A stretch of DNA of 64,000 bases from Comamonas testosteroni (GTDB taxonomy: Bacteria > Pseudomonadota > Gammaproteobacteria > Burkholderiales > Burkholderiaceae_C): the NCBI RefSeq assembly GCF_014076415.1, contig NZ_CP043568.1:2852001-2916000 (forward strand), written 5' to 3'. Shown piece after piece: positions 1 through 8,718 of the stretch (positions are counted from its first letter, which is position 1; every line of letters begins with the position of its first letter). The notes beneath the pieces are model-generated. The model saw only the letters and a list, made by a program, of their open reading frames with translations, ran no database searches and was not told the origin of the DNA. The translations under genes and the position numbers were made by a program.

Positions 1-1677
1 ATCGAACGCGTGATCTTCGATGCGCATCCGCATGACGATCTGGACGGCGCAATTGACTTTGCTGAATTAAGAGATTTCCGTACCGCGCGCTTCCAGCAGG
101 CCCGAGAACGGGAGTCTGAGGCAATCGCCGACTTATCCGAGCGCATTGCCACTGAGATCGAGAAAGAAGCCTCTACCGCAAGCCTCGTGGTCCAGGTGAC
201 GCAAAAGACCGGCCAGATCAAGAGTTACAACGAAGATCTTGCCAAACTTATCGTTAAGGGTACGGAGGCGCAGGCTATCAGACACACCCAGCTTGGACAA
301 GTCGTGCAGACATTACGCGGCACGATCCAGGCGTACAGTAATCAGCGCCGGACATTCATTGCTCTGCAAGATGAGGTTGTTAGCACTCGTACCACGAAGG
401 CACCCGAGCTTCTGCGTCAAGCTAAGGAGCGACACAGTCACAGCCGGCTCAGCCAGCAGCAATGGGATGAATTCCTGTTGATCTATAAAGGCGACGTTGA
501 CAAGAGTTTGGCGAGCTACGTCGAATGGTCCGATCAGCAAATAGCGTTACTCACCGGCCCGGGCATTCCGGCCGGCGACCCTAACACACCACTCTTTCCA
601 GACACCGCAGACATTTCGAAGTTAACGCTCAATACGCTGCTCGCTGAAATGAATCGGCTGGAGGCCCTATTAAACGCAGATAATGTAATTCGTGGTCAAT
701 ACTCCACCCTGTCGAAACGCATCGCGCAAGAGAATGCCGCTCTCCTTAGTCTGCAATCACGCTTAGCAGACGCCCAAGGAGCGGCCGCGCGTCGTAAGGA
801 GCTTCAGAACGAGCGCGATGCAGCCTATGGTCGAGTGTTTCAAGCAATCGTCAATGAACAGACTTCCCTTGCTGATCTTTACGCGCCGCTGATGACGCGC
901 CTGACCGCATCGACTGGCACACTTCGCAAGCTCGGGTTCTCTGTTCGTCGAGTCGTTGACGTCACCGCCTGGGGAGCTATTGCCGAAGAAAAGCTTCTCG
1001 ACAGGCGAAAGTCTGGACCATTTCAAGGCCGCGGGGCGCTAATCGCTTTAGTGGATGCAACCCTGCGTCCAGCCTGGGAAACAGGGTCAGCCGCTGACGT
1101 GGAGGCAGCGATGGCGAATTTCATCTCGGTATACATGCGGGATCTTATGAGCCAGGCTCCCTTTGGCCAAAACCAACATGTGGAGTTTCGTGGTTGGTTG
1201 AAGCAGTTCGCGCACTGGCTTTTCGCCACCGATCACATTTCTGTGCGGTACGAAATAGTCTATGACGGGATCGATATCCGCAAGCTATCGCCTGGAACAC
1301 GAGGAATCGTACTTCTTCTTCTTTACTTGGCACTTGACGACGCAGACGATCGGCCGCTCATCATCGATCAACCAGAGGAGAACTTAGATCCAAAGTCTGT
1401 GTTCGAAGAGTTGGTAGCTTTGTTTATCGCAGCCAAGGCCAAACGCCAGGTAATCATGGTCACGCACAATGCTAACCTCGTCATCAACACCGACGCTGAT
1501 CAGATCATCGTCGCCGACGCTGGCCCTCATCCTACCGGTGGCCTGCCCCCACTCCAATATACGTCTGGCGGTCTCGAGAACGCGGTAATTCGTAAGGCCG
1601 TTTGCGACATTTTGGAAGGTGGTGAAGAGGCCTTTCGCGAACGAGCACGCCGGTTGAGGGTTCGGCTGGATCGCTAA
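1..1677 (+). CDS. TrlF-type AAA-like ATPase, C-terminal part (5' end outside window)
   Basis: The open frame runs in from the left edge, so only the last 558 or so residues are seen. The middle (about residues 30-300) is helical and charged, like a coiled-coil arm of an SMC/RecF-like ATPase. Near the end lie a signature-like segment (KLSPGTRGIVLLLLYLA), a Walker B with catalytic acidic pair (LIIDQPEENLDP) and an H-loop (VIMVTHNANLV). This order is typical of the large PHP-domain/AAA proteins called TrlF, whose Walker A and PHP parts would lie upstream. The biochemical role is not established; such proteins often sit in mobile or defence regions. A different ABC/SMC-like ATPase is possible. 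The ATPase assignment is firm, the family name moderate. Confidence 0.65.
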   Translation: MERVIFDAHPHDDLDGAIDFAELRDFRTARFQQARERESEAIADLSERIATEIEKEASTASLVVQVTQKTGQIKSYNEDLAKLIVKGTEAQAIRHTQLGQVVQTLRGTIQAYSNQRRTFIALQDEVVSTRTTKAPELLRQAKERHSHSRLSQQQWDEFLLIYKGDVDKSLASYVEWSDQQIALLTGPGIPAGDPNTPLFPDTADISKLTLNTLLAEMNRLEALLNADNVIRGQYSTLSKRIAQENAALLSLQSRLADAQGAAARRKELQNERDAAYGRVFQAIVNEQTSLADLYAPLMTRLTASTGTLRKLGFSVRRVVDVTAWGAIAEEKLLDRRKSGPFQGRGALIALVDATLRPAWETGSAADVEAAMANFISVYMRDLMSQAPFGQNQHVEFRGWLKQFAHWLFATDHISVRYEIVYDGIDIRKLSPGTRGIVLLLLYLALDDADDRPLIIDQPEENLDPKSVFEELVALFIAAKAKRQVIMVTHNANLVINTDADQIIVADAGPHPTGGLPPLQYTSGGLENAVIRKAVCDILEGGEEAFRERARRLRVRLDR

Positions 1678-1832
1678 GCGAGGGATTTATCGGCGCTCTA
1701 TCCCGGCGTCTTAGCTTTCGCTGCGCTGCTTTGCTCAGAGATGGGGCGATTGCCTTGAATGGTCTGCACAAGCACTCTAGGTATCTGGCCTAGGAAACAC
1801 AGCCAACCATAAACGCTGTATGCATTTATTTG

Positions 1833-1865
1833 AAGGCCCTAGCTCTTCCGGAGAGCTGGGGCCTT
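1833..1865. other. Strong 14-bp stem-loop (terminator-like, no T run)
   Basis: AAGGCCC-T-AGCTCT pairs with AGAGCT-G-GGGCCTT around a TCCGG loop, with one T-G wobble. It lies about 155 bases after the ATPase stop. No T tract follows on either strand, so it is not a classical intrinsic terminator. Confidence 0.55.
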
Positions 1866-1913
1866 CCCCGTTCCTGTACAGCCTTTTGTCTTCCCATTAC
1901 CCGTAAATCCTTT

Positions 1914-1943
1914 GCGCATGCTCCGATTTTGAGGAGCATGCGC
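1914..1943. other. Perfect 11-bp inverted repeat
   Basis: GCGCATGCTCC is followed by an 8-base loop (GATTTTGA) and the exact reverse complement GGAGCATGCGC. It could form a hairpin or be a palindromic protein-binding site. No gene starts nearby. Confidence 0.5.
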
Positions 1944-2127
1944 GCCCTTTGGGTAGGTCCTGTACCCAGTAGAGCCGTTTGCCCAGTATGCGAGCGGACC
2001 CTGACGCTCGCCTTCCTTTGCGTCCTTAAGTTACCAATCATTTATTCTCTTGTGTGTCAAGCGTAAACCGTTAGGTATGTAACGCACGGTTTCCGCTGGT
2101 GACAAAGCGGCAGCTCTAAGAACATTC

Positions 2128-2166
2128 GGCCCGGCGACTGACGCATTGCGTCGACACCCCCGGGCC
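2128..2166 (+). promoter_or_regulatory. Nested stem structure in the conjugation-operon leader
   Basis: An outer GGCCCGG/CCGGGCC pair (2128-2134 with 2160-2166) encloses an inner GACGC-ATT-GCGTC hairpin (2140-2152). It lies about 70 bases before the first conjugation gene, so it would be in the 5' untranslated leader if transcription starts upstream. Its role is unknown. Confidence 0.4.
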
Positions 2167-2233
2167 ACTGATCTTCTTCGCACACCTCCTCTTGGTTGTG
2201 GTCCGGGTTCTTTTTACGGAGTTCCTACGGTCC

Positions 2234-2737
2234 ATGACCCGCATGCCCAGATTCTTTGCCAGCATGGCTTTGCTGGCCATGGCCTCAGCCCAGGCCACCC
2301 CTCAGCTTGTTGATGGCAACAAACGCCTGCAGTTGGGCCGCTACACCACTGCCGACGCCCTGCCGCAGCCGCATCTGAATGAGCCGCTGGCCCTGGTGGC
2401 CCAGCTCACATTCCCGCGCGAACAGGTGACGACCGTTGGCGAAGCCATCGAGTACACGCTGCTTCGCACGGGCTATGCCCTGGTGGATTCTCAATCACTG
2501 ACTTCCGATGCGCGGCGCTTTCTCGGTCTGCCGCTGCCCGAGGCTCAGCGCACGCTGGGCCCGTTTTCTGTTCAAGACGTTCTGAACGTGCTCGTGGGTA
2601 CGGCATGGCGCTGGCACACCGATCACATCACTCGCCGCGTTTGGTTCACCCTGGCCAACGCACCCAAGCCTCGCCGCCTGGAGCCCATCGTCAGCCCTAG
2701 CACTACGCCTCAGCCGAAGGCATCCGCCAAGGAGTGA
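2234..2737 (+). CDS. PilL-like conjugative transfer protein (TIGR03748 type)
   Basis: First gene of the conjugation operon, 167 residues from the ATG at 2234, which gives a clean signal peptide (FFASMALLAMASAQA). An upstream GTG frame at 2192 would add a non-signal extension and is less likely. After the signal come a GRYTTADALP motif and a folded region of about 110 residues ending in WRWHTDHITRRVWF, characteristic of the conserved PilL N-terminal domain found at the start of PFL_47xx-type ICE transfer regions. It probably acts at the outer membrane or periplasm in pilus assembly; a secretin N-like fold is plausible but not shown. The stop lies 2 bases before the next ATG, so the two are translationally coupled. 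Confidence 0.8.
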   Translation: MTRMPRFFASMALLAMASAQATPQLVDGNKRLQLGRYTTADALPQPHLNEPLALVAQLTFPREQVTTVGEAIEYTLLRTGYALVDSQSLTSDARRFLGLPLPEAQRTLGPFSVQDVLNVLVGTAWRWHTDHITRRVWFTLANAPKPRRLEPIVSPSTTPQPKASAKE

Positions 2738-2739
2738 GC

Positions 2740-4104
2740 ATGTCGGAACAAAGCACTGTCGATGCAGACGTACAAGTGACTGAGCCAAGCGTGCCACCGC
2801 CGCCGCCTCCCGATGCGGCAGATTTGCCGCGCGCGGTTTCAGTGGCACCCGAGGTCACTGGTGTCGATGATTCGGCTGTCGATCATTCTTGGTTGAGCGA
2901 GCTTGAGACTGCCGCTCCTCTCAGTGCTGCCACTGCAACTGCGGCGGCAGCTGCTGCGCCTGTAGAGGCTCAAAAACGGCCAGGATTCCTCGCCCGCGCG
3001 TTTGGTCGCGCACCGGCTGCAGCAAGGCCACGCAAGGCCGAGGTGCCTGTGAGTGTTGAGTCCAGCGATATCCCCTCTCGACGCAAGCCGACGAACCCAT
3101 GGGTGCTGCGCACAGTCGGCATTGCGGGTGTCGTGGGAATATTGGCAGTGGTGTACCTTCAGTACGGGCCGAAACGTCTACCAGCACTGGATCTGCTTGG
3201 CTCATCGCTTCCCGAGGCCGGCCTGGTGACGCCGCAGCCTGCTTTCGATGCTTCCGAGTTTGATCCGCGCCTGGCTGACACCTCCCCGCTGCCCCTTGCG
3301 CCCTTGGCTGATGCGGCTGCGGCACCTATCGGCGGAGCACCAGCTGGCGATGCGGACCCAATCCCCGTGGGCATGCAGCCAGAATTCGATCCAGAGGCGG
3401 TTATGCGTCAGTCTGCAGCTGATGCAGGCGTTGCCAGCCTGGGGGACGCGGGCGCTGTGCCGCAAGCCGTGGCCAACGTGGCCCTCCAGCGAAATGAGGC
3501 CGCTGCAGCAGCACCGGCTGGTAGTGCCCCTATTACTGCCGCACCAGCGCCGACTATGGCGGTGGCCCCCACGGCAGTAGCGACTGCAACACCAGTCGGC
3601 GTCGACCCCCAGGTGCTTGATCGCATGAAGCGCATGGAAGACATGATGTTGCTGATGTCCCAGCAGCTGGCCGCGATGCAGCAGGCCAACGCGCTTGCTG
3701 GCAAGACCTCTGCGGCACCGGCTCCCGCTCCTGCGGTAGCGCCTGCAGTGGCTCCAGCAGCCGCACAGGCCGCCCCCGTCGAGCAGCCGTCGCCGCGCCC
3801 AGCGCCCAAGCGCGTAATGGTGAAGGCGAAGCCCGCGACTCCCCGCCAAGCAGCAAAGGTCGTTGCCGCGAAGCCAGCTGCAGCTCCTGCAGGTGCCCAG
3901 CTTGTGTCCGTCGATATGTGGAACGGCGAGCCGTCGGTCGTGGTCGCGTCGGGCGTGCCCGGTGATCGCCGCGTGCGTGTCTTGCGCCCAGGTGATGTGG
4001 TCAATGGTCTGTCGCTCAAGTCGGCAGATCCTGTGTCTCGCACAGCCACATTCGTGGCTCCAGGCAGCCAAGGCCTGACCCTTTCAGTGAGCAATGGAGG
4101 CTGA
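2740..4104 (+). CDS. Single-pass, Ala/Pro-rich conjugation-operon protein
   Basis: 454 residues from the ATG at 2740, five bases after a good AAGGAG. A cytoplasmic segment of about 120 residues rich in Pro and Ala is followed by one membrane helix (residues 121-141), then a long Ala/Pro linker (about 150-370) containing a short Met/Gln-rich helix, and a compact C-terminal domain of about 75 residues (AQLVSVDMWNGEPSVVVASG onward) that looks like a small beta domain of the PilP/TraP sort. The topology suits a bridge from the inner membrane towards the PilL-like partner encoded just upstream. No family was recognised with confidence. The low-complexity linker makes opposite-strand frames artificially long here. 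Confidence 0.7.
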   Translation: MSEQSTVDADVQVTEPSVPPPPPPDAADLPRAVSVAPEVTGVDDSAVDHSWLSELETAAPLSAATATAAAAAAPVEAQKRPGFLARAFGRAPAAARPRKAEVPVSVESSDIPSRRKPTNPWVLRTVGIAGVVGILAVVYLQYGPKRLPALDLLGSSLPEAGLVTPQPAFDASEFDPRLADTSPLPLAPLADAAAAPIGGAPAGDADPIPVGMQPEFDPEAVMRQSAADAGVASLGDAGAVPQAVANVALQRNEAAAAAPAGSAPITAAPAPTMAVAPTAVATATPVGVDPQVLDRMKRMEDMMLLMSQQLAAMQQANALAGKTSAAPAPAPAVAPAVAPAAAQAAPVEQPSPRPAPKRVMVKAKPATPRQAAKVVAAKPAAAPAGAQLVSVDMWNGEPSVVVASGVPGDRRVRVLRPGDVVNGLSLKSADPVSRTATFVAPGSQGLTLSVSNGG

Positions 4105-4107
4105 TTC

Positions 4108-4638
4108 ATGAAAAAAACTGCCTTTATTGCCACCGTGGTCGCATTGCAGCTGAGCACGGGCGCCCTTGCGCAGCTGCGCACTGGCCGCACTGCAGAAGCG
4201 GGCTCGCTGCCCAGCACGACTCAACAGGGCCGCTCGCAACTGGACGAGACAGCGCGTGCAGTGCAACAGATGTGGGGTCTGACTGCCGATGAGATGCAGC
4301 GCGCCAAGGTGCTGTCGCTGGGACCTCGTGCTAATTTCTCGGTCAAGGAGCTCTCGCCCCTTGAGGTGCTGGGCATTCATGCTCGCAACGATGCAGAGCG
4401 CCGTCAGTATGCCGAGCGCATGGCGCGGATCTTCCACCAAGATGTGGAGCGAAGCATCTTGTGGGACCGTGAAATGCAGGCGGCTATGGCCCGCCTGTAT
4501 CCCAACGAGCCGATGGTGAACTATGACGGCCTGCCGCGCGTGCAGTCGTCTGTAGGTGCAGCCGACATGCTGAACGTGCCGCGCACGCAGATCATCGAGC
4601 GTGCATCGCCAGCTCCTGCCAACCGCGGAAAACGCTGA
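4108..4638 (+). CDS. Integrating conjugative element protein, TIGR03759/PFL_4693 type
   Basis: 176 residues with an N-terminal signal peptide (MKKTAFIATVVALQLSTGALAQ), so exported to the periplasm. The mature part is helical: WGLTADEMQRAKVLSLGPR, then LSPLEVLGIHARNDAERRQY, then a segment rich in Arg and Glu. This matches the conserved TIGR03759 family known only from ICE transfer regions; no biochemical role is established. It sits between the single-pass protein and the TIGR03765 protein with only a few bases between genes. Confidence 0.75.
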   Translation: MKKTAFIATVVALQLSTGALAQLRTGRTAEAGSLPSTTQQGRSQLDETARAVQQMWGLTADEMQRAKVLSLGPRANFSVKELSPLEVLGIHARNDAERRQYAERMARIFHQDVERSILWDREMQAAMARLYPNEPMVNYDGLPRVQSSVGAADMLNVPRTQIIERASPAPANRGKR

Positions 4639-4639
4639 T

Positions 4640-5179
4640 ATGCGCTGCCGGTTCGCCATCCTCGCCCTTGGATTCGCTTGCAGCGTGCCGGCCCTGGCCG
4701 GCGTGGAGCTGGAGATGATCCACGACAGCGGTAAGTCTGTGCCGTTGGCGCCCTATGTGGCCCAGATCGTGGGCGGCACAGATGAGGCGAATGTGCTCGA
4801 CGGGCTGCGTTTCCCGTTTCGCAGCCAATTGCGCGGCGGTGTGCTCAAGCAAGACGGCGTGCAGGTCTTCAATGGCCAATGGCTGACTCAGCCCATGTTC
4901 GTGATCGGCGCGGACGACGCGTCTTTGCGCTGGGTAGCCTTCAATCACAAGAAGCTGATACAGCTCAATGCAGTCGGCATTGTGGTGCAGGCAGCAACGC
5001 CAGCCGCATTCAAGCTGCTGCAGCAAGTGGCCAGCCCCTTGCAATTGGCTCCTGATACAGGGGCATTCCTTGCAGACACATTGATCGCCAAGGGTGCGCC
5101 AGTTTTTCCCGTGCTGGTGCACAGCAATGGCCGCGCCTACCAGATCCTGCCTCAGCGCACGTTTGCGGAGGCTCCATGA
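4640..5179 (+). CDS. Integrating conjugative element protein, TIGR03765/PFL_4695 type
   Basis: 179 residues from the ATG at 4640, directly after the previous stop. A short signal peptide (FAILALGFACSVPALA) precedes a periplasmic domain that contains GVELEMIHDSGKSVPLAPYV, RFPFRSQLRGG and a final PVFPVLVHSNGRAYQILPQ. The same protein occurs just upstream of TraD in ICEs of this class. It probably helps pilus or channel assembly in the periplasm; function unproven. Its TGA overlaps the ATG of the next small gene (ATGA). Confidence 0.75.
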   Translation: MRCRFAILALGFACSVPALAGVELEMIHDSGKSVPLAPYVAQIVGGTDEANVLDGLRFPFRSQLRGGVLKQDGVQVFNGQWLTQPMFVIGADDASLRWVAFNHKKLIQLNAVGIVVQAATPAAFKLLQQVASPLQLAPDTGAFLADTLIAKGAPVFPVLVHSNGRAYQILPQRTFAEAP

Positions 5180-5346
5180 TCGGACTTGGCCTGGTGCATT
5201 TCGGATCGGAAGGCGCTGTGAAAGCATGCGCCAATGCTCGACTGTTGCGTGCTGGGCTGAGCCAGCTTGGAACGCCTTTTGTGGCTGCGCAGTCCCAAAA
5301 TGTTCCAAGCCTTCACGGCATGTTCCAACTGGAGGGCATGCAGTGA
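5176..5346 (+). CDS. Small 56-residue protein wedged before TraD
   Basis: A short frame begins MIGLGLVHFGSEGAVKAC and ends GMFQLEGMQ. Its ATG overlaps the stop of the TIGR03765 gene (ATGA) and its TGA overlaps the GTG start of traD (GTGA), so it is held by four-base overlaps on both sides, the strongest sign that it is translated. No membrane segment is clear and no family is recognised. It may have a real role or may serve to couple translation into traD. Confidence 0.55.
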   Translation: MIGLGLVHFGSEGAVKACANARLLRAGLSQLGTPFVAAQSQNVPSLHGMFQLEGMQ

Positions 5347-7589
5347 CTGACGGGACCATGGAAGGCGTGCTGAGGCCGCCAGTCGAAGCATTGAGCGCTG
5401 CCACAGCTTTTGGGATTGCTGGCGTGGCAGCAGCCGCACCATGGGCGCTGATGATGCCCCACTCGCTGGGCGCAGTCTCGGGTGCAATCGCTGCCGGCTT
5501 CGGTTGCGTGCGTGCGCGCCAGGCCTTCCAGGTCTATAGCTATCAACGCGGGCTGAAGTTCACCAAGATGACGCGCTTGGCCCCTCACAAGCTTCCTGTC
5601 AATCTCAAGGAGCATCTCTACCTGGGCGAAGGCTTTGAGTGGACGCAGTTGCACACCCAGCGCTTGCTGGACGCGCGTGAGACAGATGTTCAGCGCTTCG
5701 TGAAGGCCTCGCCAACCGAGCTCAAGCTCGCAGCGACCGGCGAAAAGATGCGCAAGTGGGCGCAGGCCAAGACCGACAGCCTGCTGGCCAGGGTACTGGA
5801 GCGTGCGCTTGATGTCGGCGGTACCGCCAACCCCTTCGCCACGGGCGTGGACCTGGGCGGCAACCCTGTGCTTCATGGCGTGGGAGTGCAGAACGAAAAG
5901 CCGGTGGTGTTGCGCCAAGGCTCGCGCTCTGGCCACTTGCTGGTGATGGGCACGACTCGCGTGGGCAAGACGCGCCTCTTGGAGCTTCTGTGCTCTCAGG
6001 ACATTCATGCCGGCCATGTGGTGATCGTCATCGACCCCAAGGGCGACGCGGAGCTGATGCTACGCATGCACGCTGAGGCACGACGCGCTGGCCGCCTGGA
6101 TCAGTTCTATATGTTCCATCTGGGCTACCCGGAGATTTCTGCACGCTACAACGGCATTGGCAATTTCGCGCGTATCACCGAAGTCGCTGGTCGTGCGACG
6201 AATGCCCTGCCCTCCTCGGGCAACTCGGCTGCATTCAAGGAGTTCAGCTGGCGGTTCACCAACATCGTGGCTCAGGCCCAGGTGGCACTCGGCCGCATTC
6301 CGACCTACGAGACGCTGCTCAAGGACGTGACTGGCATTGACCCGCTGTTCATGGACTACGCGGGCATGACGTTTCGTAAGCTCGCGATTGACCATCCCCA
6401 GCGCTTCGGCAGCTATCAGGACCGCCTGGTGGAGCTGGAGCGCGCTATCGTGGCAAAGAAGGCCCCGGTTCCTAGAAGCCTGCAGGATCGTTCGCCCGAT
6501 CAGGTGGCGATGTATCTGCTCATCAAGGAAGCACGACTGGACGACAAGGTACTGGTCGGCCTGGCGGCCGCATTCAGCTACGAGCGTTCGTTCTACGAAA
6601 AGATCATTGCCAGCCTGGGGCCATTCCTCGAAAAGCTCACCTCTGGCGCAGTTGGCAAGCTCATCAGCCCGGACTACTTCGACCCGAACGACAAGCGGCC
6701 GATCTTCGACTGGATGACGGTGTTCCGCCAGGGCGGCATCGTGTATGCCGGCCTGGATGCCTTGTCTGACTCCGTGGTTTCGTCTGCCGTGGGTAATTCC
6801 ATGCTGTCCGATCTCGTTTCGACCGGCGGCAAGCTCTACAAGACAGGCCTCGACCCACACGGCGACGGGAAGCTGCAGCTGCCGACTGTGTGTTGCCATT
6901 TCGATGAGGTCAACGAGATTGCAGGCCCCGAGTTCGTTCCGATGGTCAACAAGTTGGGCGGATCGGGCTTTCGCATCACTGCATACACCCAGTCGATGTT
7001 CGACATCGAGGCGAAGGTTGGTGACAAGGCCAAGGCTGGCCAGATCCTCGACAACTTCAACCACCTTTGCATGCTGCGGGTGCGCAGCAAGGCGACCGCG
7101 AGCCTGCTGACGGACCAGGTGCCACAGGTCAATGTAACGGTGCTCACGCCAGTATCGGGCGTGTCGGACACGGCTGCTCAGGGCAATGGCGTCGATTTCA
7201 CCAGCCAGAACAACGACATAGCGAACAAGTCGAAGGCGCCGCTGATCGAGCCTTCGGACGTTCTTTCATTGCCACAGGGTCAAGCGTTTGCGCTGCTGGA
7301 AGGCAATCGCTGCCACAAGATTCGTATTCCTCTGGCTGATAGCAAGGACGACCCGTTCATACCAGCTTCGCTCAAGGCGGTTGCTGAGGACATGAAGCGC
7401 CGCTATCGCACGAGTGAGACGTGGGCCGCAGAAACCGATTGGCTCAGTACACAGCCCTTGGGCGCTGGTGCAGGTGGGCTGATCGACACGGATCTCGCCT
7501 CTGCCTTTGATGACGATATGCCTGGCTACGCCATGGCAGGTGCAACTTCGTCCGCCGTGGCCGGCAACGTGATGGGGCCCCACTTATGA
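5343..7589 (+). CDS. traD: Conjugative coupling factor TraD, SXT/TOL subfamily
   Basis: Type IV coupling protein that brings the relaxosome to the mating channel and powers DNA transfer. It is 748 residues from GTG 5343 (ATG 5358 is an alternative). Hydrophobic N-terminal segments (about residues 18-55) anchor it in the inner membrane. Walker A is GTTRVGKT at 203-210, a VIVIDPKGD strand follows, and a Walker B-like segment near residue 520 (CCHFDEVNEI) precedes the Gln-containing motif YTQSMFDIEA. The length and the flanking TIGR03765 and TIGR03747 genes are those of PFL_47xx ICEs. The stop overlaps the next start by four bases. Confidence 0.92.
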   Translation: MTDGTMEGVLRPPVEALSAATAFGIAGVAAAAPWALMMPHSLGAVSGAIAAGFGCVRARQAFQVYSYQRGLKFTKMTRLAPHKLPVNLKEHLYLGEGFEWTQLHTQRLLDARETDVQRFVKASPTELKLAATGEKMRKWAQAKTDSLLARVLERALDVGGTANPFATGVDLGGNPVLHGVGVQNEKPVVLRQGSRSGHLLVMGTTRVGKTRLLELLCSQDIHAGHVVIVIDPKGDAELMLRMHAEARRAGRLDQFYMFHLGYPEISARYNGIGNFARITEVAGRATNALPSSGNSAAFKEFSWRFTNIVAQAQVALGRIPTYETLLKDVTGIDPLFMDYAGMTFRKLAIDHPQRFGSYQDRLVELERAIVAKKAPVPRSLQDRSPDQVAMYLLIKEARLDDKVLVGLAAAFSYERSFYEKIIASLGPFLEKLTSGAVGKLISPDYFDPNDKRPIFDWMTVFRQGGIVYAGLDALSDSVVSSAVGNSMLSDLVSTGGKLYKTGLDPHGDGKLQLPTVCCHFDEVNEIAGPEFVPMVNKLGGSGFRITAYTQSMFDIEAKVGDKAKAGQILDNFNHLCMLRVRSKATASLLTDQVPQVNVTVLTPVSGVSDTAAQGNGVDFTSQNNDIANKSKAPLIEPSDVLSLPQGQAFALLEGNRCHKIRIPLADSKDDPFIPASLKAVAEDMKRRYRTSETWAAETDWLSTQPLGAGAGGLIDTDLASAFDDDMPGYAMAGATSSAVAGNVMGPHL

Positions 7590-8362
7590 CGGCTCCGAAC
7601 TCGTCCGCCAGAAAGCCAAGCACACACGGCCCTGTGGGGGTGGCCGTGTTGGTTGGCTTTGGACTATTCAGCGTGACAGTGTCCTCGTGGCTCATTGGTC
7701 TGGTGATTGAAGTCGGCGGTGGCTATTTCTTCTGGCATGGCCAGGGCATCCGCCATGCACAGGAGATGGTGCAGCAGGATCTGCGCTATATCGCAGCCGC
7801 TCCACGCAGTCTGCTAGTGCCAGACACCGTGGACTTTTCGCTGCGCATCGTGAAGTGGGTGCGTATGCCCTACGAGCGTCTTGGCGCGCTGCGCTGGTAT
7901 CAGCGCAACTTGGCCGCCCAGCAGGCTGGTACAGATGCGGCTCTGCCTAGCTTTCTGGGTCAAAGCGTGCAGCCCCAACTCAAAGGGCTGGCCAAGGCCG
8001 GTTCGTCGTTCATCCACATGCTCAGTGAATGGGTGGTCATCAGCATGTTTGTCCTGCAGGACGTTCTGCTGCGCCTCTGCACTGCTGTTTTCGCGCTCCC
8101 CGCATTTGCGCTCGCTTGCCTGATGGGGGTGATCGACGGCCTGGTGCGCAGGGATCGGCGCCGTTGGCAAGGCGGCCGCGAATCCTCGTTCGTCTACCAC
8201 CACGCCAAGCGCTATGTGGGCTGGGCGCTTACAGGTGGCTTTGGCTTGTACCTGTCCTGGCCATTCGGCGGCTTCAACCCGGCCTACATGGTTCTGGTGT
8301 TCACCGTGCTTGTGGCATTCACCCTATCGACAACGGTAGGCGCGTTCAAGAAATACGCATGA
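7586..8362 (+). CDS. ICE membrane protein, TIGR03747/PFL_4697 type
   Basis: 258 residues. Membrane segments are visible near residues 13-42, 148-182 and two at the C-terminus (about 211-250). Between them lies a soluble part (VKWVRMPYERLGALRWYQRN) and a basic loop RRDRRRWQGGRESSFVYHHAKR. This is the membrane protein that routinely follows TraD in this ICE class and is often likened to TraG/MobB-type partners of the coupling protein. It probably sits in the inner membrane with TraD. The start overlaps traD's stop. Confidence 0.8.
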   Translation: MTAPNSSARKPSTHGPVGVAVLVGFGLFSVTVSSWLIGLVIEVGGGYFFWHGQGIRHAQEMVQQDLRYIAAAPRSLLVPDTVDFSLRIVKWVRMPYERLGALRWYQRNLAAQQAGTDAALPSFLGQSVQPQLKGLAKAGSSFIHMLSEWVVISMFVLQDVLLRLCTAVFALPAFALACLMGVIDGLVRRDRRRWQGGRESSFVYHHAKRYVGWALTGGFGLYLSWPFGGFNPAYMVLVFTVLVAFTLSTTVGAFKKYA

Positions 8363-8385
8363 CATTGATTTTGAAGGAGATATTG

Positions 8386-8700
8386 ATGAAACGCTCACGA
8401 CATTCGTTCTTTGCCCTCTTGGTGATTGGAGTGCTCTCCACCACTGCGATGGCCTGGGCAGATGTTACCGACGACGAGCTGGAGCGCGAGCGCTTGGCGC
8501 GCATCGCTGGCGAGATCGAGCAGGTGCAATTGATGGTTGCTGACGCGGAGAAAGCCGCGCCGACCGGCCAGCGCGTGAAGTTCCGCTACGACTGGCTGCA
8601 GCGCGACCTGGAGCTGCTGCGCCTCGGCGTAACAAACCACGTGGATGCACCTCGCCAGCCTCGCCCAGTCGCCCCATTGCGTGGTGACTATCGGCAATAA
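8386..8700 (+). CDS. RAQPRD-family ICE protein (TIGR01690)
   Basis: 104 residues from ATG 8386, preceded by GAAGGAGATATTG (strong Shine-Dalgarno), a better start than upstream options in the frame. A signal peptide (LLVIGVLSTTAMAWA) is followed by a helical domain (LARIAGEIEQVQLMVADAEK, then FRYDWLQRDLELLRLGV). The tail carries a degenerate form of the family's name motif (PRQPRPVAPLRGDY). Periplasmic, function unknown, always found in conjugation clusters of this type. Confidence 0.8.
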   Translation: MKRSRHSFFALLVIGVLSTTAMAWADVTDDELERERLARIAGEIEQVQLMVADAEKAAPTGQRVKFRYDWLQRDLELLRLGVTNHVDAPRQPRPVAPLRGDYRQ

Positions 8701-8718
8701 CCAAAAGAAAAACAAACC

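Larger units (their letters stand above)
1678..2233. other. Gene-free, hairpin-rich leader before the conjugation operon
   Basis: No convincing coding frame is present in these 556 bases. The stretch carries at least three clear inverted repeats, listed separately. It separates the ATPase gene from the long conjugation operon and probably holds the operon promoter; no confident -35/-10 pair could be chosen by eye. A transfer origin or a processed leader RNA are the other possible uses. Confidence 0.5.

Noticed and set aside
3202..4217. Long minus-strand frames (289 and 269 residues) across the single-pass protein gene
   Set aside because: They mirror the Ala/Pro-rich plus-strand gene; the products are Cys/His/Arg-rich or Thr/Ala-rich low-complexity with no family features or start signals.
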